A model generated the notes under the pieces. The model ran no database searches. It saw only the letters and a list, made by a program, of their open reading frames with translations, and had not been told where the DNA came from. Positions 8,601 to 14,935 of a stretch of DNA of 25,099 bases are shown here, in pieces (position 1 is the first letter of the stretch; every line of letters begins with the position of its first letter). Origin of the DNA: JBPOHE01 sp052035915 (GTDB taxonomy: Bacteria > Pseudomonadota > Gammaproteobacteria > Chromatiales > Chromatiaceae); the NCBI GenBank assembly GCA_052035915.1, contig JBPOHE010000160.1, positions 1-25,099 on the forward strand. The letters run 5' to 3'. A program made the position numbers and the translations under genes.

Positions 8601-11465
8601 CGCACCCAGGTGATGAGTCTCGACCTCTTTGCCGGCGGCGATCAGGCGGTGGCCTGGTCCAAGCCGAGCAGCAAGGTATTCAAGGTCGATACCGACAAAA
8701 AGCTCTATAACCCGGGTGAGACCGCCACCTTCGTGCTGGAGAGCCCGTTCCAGAACGCCGAGGCCCTGGTGGCGGTGGAAACCCCGTCCGGCAATCGTTA
8801 TTCCTGGTTGCCGGTGCGGGGCGGTACCGCGGTGTTCGAACTCAAGGTCGAGCCCGGCTGGACCCCGCGTCTACCGGTGCACTTCCTGCTCATGCGCGGA
8901 CGTCTGCCGAACACCGGCCCCTTGCCGGCCACCGCCCTGGATCTGGGTAAACCGGCCACCCTCGGTGCTACCACCTGGATCCAGGTGGCTCCCCGGGCCA
9001 ACCGTATCGAGGTCGGTCTGGAACACCCCGAGCGTTCCCTGCCCGGTCGGGTGGTGGAGGTTGCCATCCGTCTCCAGACCCCGGAGGGCAAGCCGCTTCC
9101 GGGAGAGGTGACCCTCTGGCTGGTGGATCAGGCGGTGCTGTCCCTGGGCAAGGAGCAGCGCCTCGACCCCCTGCCGGATTTCATCACCGAGGTACAATCC
9201 CGTCTGAACGCCCGGGATACCCGCGCCATGCCCTTTGGCCGCCTTCCCTTCGCCGAGGCCCCCGGCGGTGATGGCGAGGCCGAGCCGGAAGAGCCCCTGG
9301 AGCGGGAGACGGTGCGACGCAATTTCCAGGCGGTGCCTTTCTACGATCCCAACATCAAGGTGGGGCCGGACGGCCTCGCCAAGGTCAAGGTCAAACTCCC
9401 CGACAACCTCACCAACTTCAAGCTCAGGGCCAAGGCGGTGAGCGGAGCGGATCGTTTTGGCTATGCCACCGGCACCCTGGCGGTGCGTCTGCCGATCATC
9501 GTCCAGGCCGCCTTGCCGAGATTCGTGCGTCCCGGCGATCGCTTCCTCGCGGCGGCCATCGGACGGGTGGTGGAAGGGCCGGGTGGCCCGGGGACAGGCG
9601 GGTTCGAGGTCGAAGGTCTCCAGCTCGAGGGAGCGGCCCGTTCCGAGGTCGACTGGACCCTCAATCAGCCAAAACGCCTGGAGGTGCCGGTGCGGGTGGC
9701 TCAGCCGGGGTATGGCCAGGATGGCCGCCCGAAAGGACGCCAGGTGCTGGTGCGGGCGCGGGTCGACCGCCAGGCGGACGGCGCGGCGGATGCCTTCGAG
9801 GTCAAGCTGCCGGTGCGGGACGACCGTCGTCCCCAGAGCGAACGTCGTTTGATCGAATTGTCGCCCGGTGAGCCGGTCGCCCTCCCCGAGTTGAGCACCC
9901 AGGCCCGTCCGGGTACGGTGCGGCGGTCATTGCTGATCTCGGATCGCCCGGCCCTGGTGCGCATGGCGGCGGCCTCCAGCTTCCTCGCTGAGTATCCCTA
10001 TGGTTGCAACGAGCAACGCCTGGCCCTGGCCCGGGCCCATCTCGCCCTGGCCCGCTTCCGTAAATCACTGCAACTTGGTGGAGGCGATGAGGCGACCAAG
10101 CGGGCGGTCCAGTCCAGCCTGGAGGCGGTCAAGGCCAGCCTCGATCCCAATGGTCTGGTGGCCTATTGGCCCGGTGGACCAGGTTATGTGAGCCTCACCG
10201 CCTGGACCCTGGAACTCCTGGCCGAGGCCAGGGAGGCCGGACTCACGCCGGATGACAAGTTGCTGAGCGGTCTTACTCGCACCCTGGAGCAGACGCTACG
10301 CTCCGACTACAGCCACTTCATCGACGGCGAGTCCCGCGCCGAGCGGGCCGCCGCCCTGCGCGCCCTGGCTCGTGTCGGACGTTTCGATGAGGGCTATGCC
10401 GCCGAACTCGTCCGTGCCGCTGAATATCTGCCGCTGGAATCCAAGGCCCAGGTATTGCAAGCCTTCACCCTTGGCAAGAGCGGGGCGGAGGTGCTGCGCG
10501 ATCGCCTGGCCGAGTCCCTCTGGCAGGGGGTGCTCACCCGCTTGCACCAGGGGCGGGAGGTCTACGCCGGTCTCAAGGATGTGAGCCGTCCGCGTCATGG
10601 ACTCATCCTGCCCAGCGAGACCCGCACCCTGGGCGAGATGATCCGCGCCCTGGCACCACGCGGGGACAAGGAACGCCTGCAACGCCTGGTCGATGCCCTC
10701 GTCAATCTGGGGCAGGGCGATGGTTGGGGTAATACCCAGGCCAATGCCGCCGCCTTGTTGGCCCTGTCCGCTTTAGTCGACCCCAGCATCGCCGATACCC
10801 AGCCCCAGGCGGTGCAGATCGAGGGCTCCGGGGCGCCGGAACGCCTGGGTATCGGTCCCCAGGCCCCCTTGGCCACGCTGCAGCAGACCCAGGGCGGACC
10901 GGCGAAGGCGATGCTGGTCGAAGGTCAGGGTCCCCTGATCCTGCGCGCCGAATTGAGCTGGGTGCCCGCGGAGGAGGGGAGCCAAGCCCCGGCCACGATG
11001 CAGGGTTTTGTCATCAGCCGGGATATCCTGCGTCAGCAAGCCGAGGGTCCGCCGGTGCGGATCGCCCTGGAAAACCCAGGCACCCAGGTCAAGCTTCTGG
11101 TTGGGGATGTGGTGGAAGAGCATGTCCGTCTGGTCAACCCGGAGGATAGGCACTTCGTCGCCGTCGTGGTGCCTCTCGCCGCCGCTATGGAGCCACTCAA
11201 TCCCAACCTCGCTACCGCCCCCGCCGAGGCCAGGCCCAAGGGACAGCTCAGTCTGGCGCCGACCTATGCCGCCTATCTCGACGATCAGGTGGCCTTCTAC
11301 TACGACAGCCTGCCGAAGGGGAGCTATGACTTCTACTTCCGCACCCGGGCCGCTACCCAGGGACAATTCACCCAACCCGGCGCCTATGCCGAACTCATGT
11401 ACGACGGCGCCGTGTGGGGCCACAGCCCGGGGGCGAAGATCGAGGTGGGACGCAGGAAGGAGTAG
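5673..11465 (+). CDS. Bacterial alpha-2-macroglobulin (thioester protease trap)
   Basis: This 1930-residue protein belongs to the bacterial alpha-2-macroglobulin family (MG2 / COG2373), periplasmic traps thought to inhibit foreign proteases by covalent capture. The signal peptide ends near AAA-Q (residues 20-23). An N-terminal Ig-like region follows, then an MG2 domain from about residue 638 (FTERPVYRPEDKVYIKGYL), further MG domains, and the A2M domain around 1215-1305 (VPFYDPNIKVGPDG, then LPDNLTNFKLRAKAVSG). The thioester motif YPYGCNEQ has its cysteine at residue 1445 and matches CxEQ; a helical thioester domain and a C-terminal beta domain follow. The length is somewhat above that of E. 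coli YfhM (about 1650). The usual neighbour pbpC is not next to it; the partner here is the 1800-residue protein upstream, overlapping by 4 bases. ILGC near residue 10 is a poor lipobox, so lipoprotein status is doubtful. Confidence 0.93.
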   Translation: MKAWLMILGCLLSWLLQGPAAAQSPPSGTWVRPASVPTGTLVVPDRFLRRWDALTLFFDRDLGRAGAPEDHPEQFVRLQPSHPGAFVWLDARTLQFRPADPWPPLSRFTWTAGERSGELLTLMEAPQQLIPSPGATGLTPIEAITLSFAEPLSAEALAQMVRIELRPLPGLGEEKVRTLGAEDFRVKVLERRTLADPASYVLELATPIPFGLEVSLGLRLSAAEDEGRFFAEYRFSTAAPFRVQRMGSGYNRYPVALAGSRYGRDQALNAGYSERLLTLEFSAQPAAVDAVAARSLVHLSPPVEKLDFQISGNTLEIRGDFKWDSLYQLLLTPGSGLKDTQGRPLEMAGESELYFYFPIRSPYLHWGKGQGVMERHGPQQLPVEGRGQERLDLRIHRIDPLDRSFWPFPDRFLTQDESQRPPGPGETPVPFTAVGTINQQQLLEQINALGTPLVSTLVDLPLTRQGGAASFGLDIAEHLARISGPDAPGHYLVGLRALGKGAERLWLRAQVTDLSLTTMEEPDAVRFYVTSLRTGAPIAGASIRVEGGQENAWVNLASGSTLADGSFTWRAPGLQSRGHQARVLRISVEKAGDVLVLDPSRSPEVFADNAWSSDSATWLQWAFEDLGYRVPRPEYLAHVFTERPVYRPEDKVYIKGYLRERHHGEFRLLALGKPALVVDGPGGLQWRYPLTINEAGSFFHVFQEKDIPTGEYNTHVEGVPPGGGSWRSPDQPFRVEAYRVPEFEVNLHVPDRVPLDKDFQVGLTATYYAGGRVAGRPVSWRVTQFPYAWQPKGREGFFFSSDSRFSRNARFEAKAAQQQAEVTDAEGTSSIRIDPTADPSAQPRSYFVEATLTGADDQTVSNTRRVLALPPFVLGLKLPRYLERAQELEPEILVLGHDERPLAGQAFKLRLLHRRWHSHLRVSDFSDGVARYVTETVDEKVQELNLVSTAEPMKLKLPIAEAGVYLVELESQDRLGRTQVMSLDLFAGGDQAVAWSKPSSKVFKVDTDKKLYNPGETATFVLESPFQNAEALVAVETPSGNRYSWLPVRGGTAVFELKVEPGWTPRLPVHFLLMRGRLPNTGPLPATALDLGKPATLGATTWIQVAPRANRIEVGLEHPERSLPGRVVEVAIRLQTPEGKPLPGEVTLWLVDQAVLSLGKEQRLDPLPDFITEVQSRLNARDTRAMPFGRLPFAEAPGGDGEAEPEEPLERETVRRNFQAVPFYDPNIKVGPDGLAKVKVKLPDNLTNFKLRAKAVSGADRFGYATGTLAVRLPIIVQAALPRFVRPGDRFLAAAIGRVVEGPGGPGTGGFEVEGLQLEGAARSEVDWTLNQPKRLEVPVRVAQPGYGQDGRPKGRQVLVRARVDRQADGAADAFEVKLPVRDDRRPQSERRLIELSPGEPVALPELSTQARPGTVRRSLLISDRPALVRMAAASSFLAEYPYGCNEQRLALARAHLALARFRKSLQLGGGDEATKRAVQSSLEAVKASLDPNGLVAYWPGGPGYVSLTAWTLELLAEAREAGLTPDDKLLSGLTRTLEQTLRSDYSHFIDGESRAERAAALRALARVGRFDEGYAAELVRAAEYLPLESKAQVLQAFTLGKSGAEVLRDRLAESLWQGVLTRLHQGREVYAGLKDVSRPRHGLILPSETRTLGEMIRALAPRGDKERLQRLVDALVNLGQGDGWGNTQANAAALLALSALVDPSIADTQPQAVQIEGSGAPERLGIGPQAPLATLQQTQGGPAKAMLVEGQGPLILRAELSWVPAEEGSQAPATMQGFVISRDILRQQAEGPPVRIALENPGTQVKLLVGDVVEEHVRLVNPEDRHFVAVVVPLAAAMEPLNPNLATAPAEARPKGQLSLAPTYAAYLDDQVAFYYDSLPKGSYDFYFRTRAATQGQFTQPGAYAELMYDGAVWGHSPGAKIEVGRRKE

Positions 11466-11495
11466 GGCGGCGGGGGCGGTCGGCACATCGACCCG

Positions 11496-11609
11496 ATGAT
11501 GGATTCGCTCCATGAGGCGCTTGGCGAAACGGTTGATACGGAGGTGATCATGACGAGCCTGATCGAGCAACACCGCGACGCCGTTGCCGACCAGGCCAAA
11601 TTCGCCTAA
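11496..11609 (+). CDS. Possible 37-residue small ORF, or gene remnant
   Basis: An ATG at 11496 opens a short frame reading MMDSLHEALGETVDTEVIMT and ending ADQAKFA before TAA at 11607-11609. The translation is compositionally protein-like (acidic, helical), but no good ribosome-binding site precedes it and I recognise no homologue. It could be a small protein, a decayed gene end, or chance. Confidence 0.2.
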   Translation: MMDSLHEALGETVDTEVIMTSLIEQHRDAVADQAKFA

Positions 11610-11860
11610 CGATGGGTTAACACCCAGCCTACGCCTCTTGGCCGCCTATAATGGATAACCTAATAAGAATTGGTATAACAAAGGTTCCTTTGGAGCCGAA
11701 GGATGGGGTCTGGCTGGCCCATCGGGGGATAGCGATCGGGAGATAGGGTATCCATGGGCCTGGCCGTCGGCTGATGACGCTGAGGGAAGCTGTCCCTATA
11801 CTCTTTTCAGGTTTTTTCCTGGCTAATCGAGCCACAGCCAGTATTGGAGGAGCCCCGACG
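11610..11860. other. Intergenic region upstream of the aminotransferase
   Basis: This gap is more AT-rich than the surrounding genes. It holds a TATAAT hexamer at 11647-11652 without a convincing -35, a perfect 14-base palindrome CAAAGGTTCCTTTG at 11679-11692, and the better promoter candidate at 11774-11802. No gene or RNA is recognised. The palindrome could be an operator, but nothing in the sequence identifies a regulator. Confidence 0.4.
11774..11802 (+). promoter_or_regulatory. Candidate sigma-70 promoter of the aminotransferase gene
   Basis: ATGACG (11774-11779, four of six consensus bases) and TATACT (11797-11802, five of six) are separated by 17 bases. Transcription would begin near 11809, giving a leader of about 52 bases before the GTG at 11861. 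This placement also argues against translation starting at the in-frame ATG at 11774. Confidence 0.5.
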
Positions 11861-13078
11861 GTGTCCAGATTTGATTCCTTTTGTCCCCCCACACGAGTTC
11901 TCATGGGCCCCGGGCCTGCGGACGTCCATCCACGGGTATTGGCGGCGATGGCGCGGCCAACCATTGGCCACCTGGATCCGGCCTTCATCGGTCTGATGGA
12001 GGAGATCAAGGCGCTGCTCAAATACGCCTTCCAAACCGAGAACCGACTCACCACCCCGGTCTCGGGGCCGGGCTCGGCGGGGATGGAGACCTGTTTCGCC
12101 AATTTGATCGAACCCGGCGACGAGGTCATCGTCTGCATCAATGGCGTCTTCGGCGGGCGCATGCTGGAGAACGTGGAACGCTGCGGCGGTGTTCCCCAGG
12201 TGGTCAAAGACGACTGGGGTGGGGCGGTGGACCCGGCCAAGGTGGAAGAGGCTCTCGTCACTCATCCGGAGGCCAGGATCCTGGCCTTCGTGCAGGCGGA
12301 GACCTCGACCGGCGCCGAGTCCGACGTGGCGACTCTGGTCGAACTGGCTCATCGTCATGGTTGCCTGACCATCGTCGATGCGGTGACCTCGCTCGGCGGC
12401 ACGCCCCTCAAGGTGGATGACTGGGGTATCGACGCCGTCTATGCCGGTTCCCAGAAGTGCCTTTCCTGCACCCCGGGTCTGTCGCCGGTGAGTTTCAACG
12501 AGCGGGCCAGCGCCAAGATCAGTAACCGTAAGACCAAGGTGCGGAGCTGGTTTCTGGATCTGAATCTGGTCATGGGCTATTGGGCCACGGCGCAAAAACG
12601 CACCTATCACCACACCGCGCCGATCAACGCCCTCTATGGATTGCACGAGGCCCTGTTAATGCTGCGCGAGGAAGGTCTGGAAGCGGCCTGGGCGCGGCAT
12701 CGCCGCCTGCATCTGGCCCTGCGCGCCGGTCTGGAGGCTATGGGGTTGACCTATCTGGTCAAGGAGACCGAACGCCTGCCCCAACTCAATGCCATCCTGG
12801 TCCCCGAGGGGATCGATGAGGCCCTGGTCCGTTCCCGCCTGCTCAACGAGTTCAATCTGGAGATCGGCGCTGGTATCGGTCCCCTGGCCGGCAAGATCTG
12901 GCGCATCGGGCTGATGGGACAGAGCTGCCGTATGGAAAATGTCAGGCTCTGCCTCCGGGCCTTGGAACAGGTGCTCGCCGATCTCGCCGCCCCCATCCGC
13001 ACCGGCGTTGCCTTGGAGGCGGCCCAGGCCGCGTTGCGGGACCCGCCGACAGGGGCTCTTCCTGAACCGGCATGCTGA
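11861..13078 (+). CDS. PLP-dependent alanine/serine-glyoxylate aminotransferase
   Basis: A class V aminotransferase of about 405 residues in the AGXT/SGAT group, which moves an amino group from alanine or serine to glyoxylate, making glycine. Visible landmarks: the N-terminal MGPGPADVHPRVL segment, SGPGSAGMETC (residues 68-78, cofactor phosphate region), the cofactor-contacting aspartate D173 in IVDAVTSLGG, and the PLP-binding lysine K199 in AGSQKCLSCTPG. I chose the GTG at 11861 because GGAGGAG (11846-11852) sits eight bases before it; the longer frame from 11774 would begin inside the predicted promoter. Its stop overlaps the next gene by 7 bases. A glyoxylate-using enzyme within 4 kb of a glyoxylate-assimilation cluster is suggestive, but it is not in the same operon. 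Donor specificity cannot be read from the sequence. Confidence 0.88.
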   Translation: MSRFDSFCPPTRVLMGPGPADVHPRVLAAMARPTIGHLDPAFIGLMEEIKALLKYAFQTENRLTTPVSGPGSAGMETCFANLIEPGDEVIVCINGVFGGRMLENVERCGGVPQVVKDDWGGAVDPAKVEEALVTHPEARILAFVQAETSTGAESDVATLVELAHRHGCLTIVDAVTSLGGTPLKVDDWGIDAVYAGSQKCLSCTPGLSPVSFNERASAKISNRKTKVRSWFLDLNLVMGYWATAQKRTYHHTAPINALYGLHEALLMLREEGLEAAWARHRRLHLALRAGLEAMGLTYLVKETERLPQLNAILVPEGIDEALVRSRLLNEFNLEIGAGIGPLAGKIWRIGLMGQSCRMENVRLCLRALEQVLADLAAPIRTGVALEAAQAALRDPPTGALPEPAC

Positions 13079-13710
13079 GCGGACGCCGCTCCCCGCGGAC
13101 CCTGGCGCAGAGAATCGGCTTGGCCCTCACCGCCATGGCGGCCCTGGTCCTGGGCTATTTCTGGGGCAACGATTTTTCGCGGCAACAACTCCAGAAACAG
13201 ATCAGCGCCGGCTTGATCGCGGAGGCGCCCGAACTGCCCGAGTTCCAACTCCTGGATCAGCAGGGGACACCCTTCTCCAAGGCCGATCTCAAGGGCCGTT
13301 GGAGCTTGCTCTATCCGGGGTGCCTGACCTGCCCGCGGAATCAAGCCGCCGTCCTGCCGCTCTTCGTCCAGGTGCACAACCGGCTGGCGGATCGGCCCGG
13401 GTTGCAGGCGAACACCAGATTCCTCTTCCTCGCCACGGACCCGTCCGAAACCACGGAGGAGGCCTTCCGCTCGCCCTTCGCCTTCCTGCCTCCTGCCTTC
13501 GTCGGTCTGAGGGGTGCCGCGGAACCCCTGATCGAATGGTTGCGGCCATGGTATCCGGGATGGGCGGAGCCGGGTGCCCGGATGGACGCGGAGTCGCCCC
13601 TGTTCCTGATCGACCCGGGGGCCAAGCTGATCGCCGTTTTCCGCGGTTGGTCGGCGGCCGAGGGCATCGCCGCTGATCTCAAAACCCTGGCCGATCGCTT
13701 CGGAGACTGA
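13072..13710 (+). CDS. Membrane-anchored SCO/thioredoxin-like protein
   Basis: A 212-residue protein with one N-terminal transmembrane anchor (about residues 13-31) and a thioredoxin-fold domain facing the periplasm. Features match the SCO1/SenC branch: FQLLDQQGTPFSKADLKGRW, a cysteine pair in YPGCLTCPRN (C84, C87), LATDPSETTEEAF, and LIDPGAKLIAVF. SCO proteins deliver copper to cytochrome oxidase or act as thiol reductases. Here the pair is CxxC rather than the usual CxxxC, and I see no equivalent of the copper-binding histidine late in the domain, so a redox role may be likelier than copper delivery. The ATG overlaps the aminotransferase stop (ATGCTGA), implying translational coupling. A GC-rich inverted repeat directly after the stop (13711-13724) may weakly terminate transcription. 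Confidence 0.7.
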   Translation: MLSGRRSPRTLAQRIGLALTAMAALVLGYFWGNDFSRQQLQKQISAGLIAEAPELPEFQLLDQQGTPFSKADLKGRWSLLYPGCLTCPRNQAAVLPLFVQVHNRLADRPGLQANTRFLFLATDPSETTEEAFRSPFAFLPPAFVGLRGAAEPLIEWLRPWYPGWAEPGARMDAESPLFLIDPGAKLIAVFRGWSAAEGIAADLKTLADRFGD

Positions 13711-13778
13711 CCCCGGAGCCGGGGGAGGGACATCTCCCAGGATCAGCGTCACCACCTTTCCAGCCGAGAACCACCACC

Positions 13779-14720
13779 ATGATTCCCACCCCCGTCCATG
13801 CCTGGCTTGAGCGTCTTTTTGTCGCCGCCCAATATCTCCTGCCCCATCACCTGCTCTCCCGCCTGATGTACCGCCTGACCCGGAGTGAATGGAGGGTTCT
13901 GAAGGATCGGCTCATCCGCACCCTGATCCGGCTCTACGACGTCGATCTCAGTGAGGCCGCCAATCCGGACCCCGCCGCCTATCGCTCCTTCAACGATTTC
14001 TTCACCCGGGCCCTTCGCCCCGATGCCCGTCCCCAGAGCGATGACCCGCGGTCCATCCTGAGCCCGGCGGACGGGCTGGTGAGCGAGCTGGGAGATATCA
14101 GGTCCGGGCGGCTGCTCCAGGCCAAGGGCCGGGATTACAGCCTGTTGGAACTGCTCGGCGGTGATGGCCTCTGGGCGGAACGCTTCCTGGGCGGTCGCTT
14201 CGCCACCATTTATCTGTCCCCTCGGGATTATCATCGGGTCCACGCCCCATTGAGCGGCGCCCTGAGCCGCATGATCCATGTCCCCGGGCGTCTGTTCAGC
14301 GTCAATCCCATCACTACCCGCTGGGTGCCCGGATTGTTCAGCCGCAACGAGCGGGTGGTCTGTCTGTTTGAAACCCAGGCCGGTCCCTTGGCGGTGATCC
14401 TGGTCGGCGCCATCTTTGTCGCCAGCATCGACACGATCTGGTCCGGTCCGGTGGCGCCGGCCTATCGTCAGGTACGGCGCTGGGATTTTGCCCGGGAACG
14501 GCCGCTGGTGGAGTTGGAACGGGGGGCGGAACTGGGACGCTTCAATATGGGTTCCACCGTCATCCTGCTGCTGGGGCCGGGTATGGCTGAATGGGATCCG
14601 GCTTTGGTCCCGGGGGCGAAACTGCGCCAGGGCCAAAGCCTGGGCCGAGTGGGCGGAGAGACATCCTTTTCCTTCGCTTGGCGGAGTTCCCTCGGGCCCG
14701 CCCCCTGGCTGCGGGGCTGA
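13779..14720 (+). CDS. psd: Phosphatidylserine decarboxylase proenzyme
   Basis: It converts phosphatidylserine to phosphatidylethanolamine at the inner membrane, the last step of PE synthesis. The 313-residue protein has the family's full layout: FNDFFTRALRP, SPADG with the catalytic aspartate D98, DYHRVHAP with the catalytic histidine H155, and the self-cleavage motif GST at residues 258-260. S259 would become the pyruvoyl group, giving a beta chain of about 258 residues and an alpha chain of about 55. It follows the SCO-like gene by 68 bases on the same strand. No strong ribosome-binding site is visible before the ATG at 13779, but the N-terminus (VHAWLERLFVAAQYLLPHHL) aligns with known proteobacterial Psd starts. 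It converges with epmA across a repeat-containing gap. Confidence 0.95.
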   Translation: MIPTPVHAWLERLFVAAQYLLPHHLLSRLMYRLTRSEWRVLKDRLIRTLIRLYDVDLSEAANPDPAAYRSFNDFFTRALRPDARPQSDDPRSILSPADGLVSELGDIRSGRLLQAKGRDYSLLELLGGDGLWAERFLGGRFATIYLSPRDYHRVHAPLSGALSRMIHVPGRLFSVNPITTRWVPGLFSRNERVVCLFETQAGPLAVILVGAIFVASIDTIWSGPVAPAYRQVRRWDFARERPLVELERGAELGRFNMGSTVILLLGPGMAEWDPALVPGAKLRQGQSLGRVGGETSFSFAWRSSLGPAPWLRG

Positions 14721-14727
14721 GTCTAAG

Positions 14728-14905
14728 AAGCTGTTTGGAGAGTCTCGGTACAGCCTCCGCGCCTCGGGGCCAAGGTCGGTGCCTGTGATCATCGTTCTCA
14801 TAAAGAGAACAATTTAGGCTTTCTATCTTTATTTTTTGCTAATAAGAGAACGAAAATCGGGCCTTTCCGCTCGAGGCCCGGCAGGCGAGGGTTTCCAAAC
14901 AGCTT
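14728..14905. repeat. MITE-like element with 12-bp terminal inverted repeats
   Basis: AAGCTGTTTGGA at 14728-14739 is the exact reverse complement of TCCAAACAGCTT at 14894-14905. The 178-base span between and including them fills most of the psd/epmA gap, is AT-rich in its centre and has no coding capacity. Size and structure suggest a miniature inverted-repeat element. I could not see a clear flanking target duplication, so insertion is unproven. Confidence 0.45.
14793..14860. repeat. GTTCTC/GAGAAC palindromic repeat, copy 1 (degenerate)
   Basis: It begins CGTTCTC (14793-14799), has GAGAACAAT (14805-14813), and ends GAGAACGAAAATCGG (14846-14860). GTTCTC-ATAAA-GAGAAC forms a perfect 6-bp palindrome at 14794-14810, and the outer CGTTCTC pairs with GAGAACG at 14846-14852. 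The same order of motifs, including the AAAATCGG end, recurs at 23667-23746, where the hairpin is far better preserved. It lies between the convergent psd and epmA, so it may act as a two-way terminator. Confidence 0.5.
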
Positions 14906-14909
14906 GTAG

Positions 14910-14929
14910 GTCGGCATCCCCATGCCGAC
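14910..14929. repeat. REP-like perfect hairpin just downstream of epmA
   Basis: GTCGGCAT (14910-14917) and ATGCCGAC (14922-14929) form a perfect 8-bp stem with a CCCC loop, seven bases beyond the epmA stop codon. There is no following T-run on either strand, so it is not a classic intrinsic terminator; it resembles the dispersed GTCGGC-type REP palindromes found in many proteobacterial genomes. Confidence 0.5.
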
Positions 14930-14935
14930 GCCTGC

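Noticed and set aside
11647..11652. Perfect TATAAT hexamer as a promoter
   Set aside because: No acceptable -35 lies 16-18 bases upstream and there is no extended -10 TG; the pair at 11774-11802 is better placed.
11774..11860. Upstream extension of the aminotransferase (29 extra residues)
   Set aside because: The extension coincides with a good promoter, while GGAGGAG is placed correctly for the GTG at 11861, where family similarity begins.
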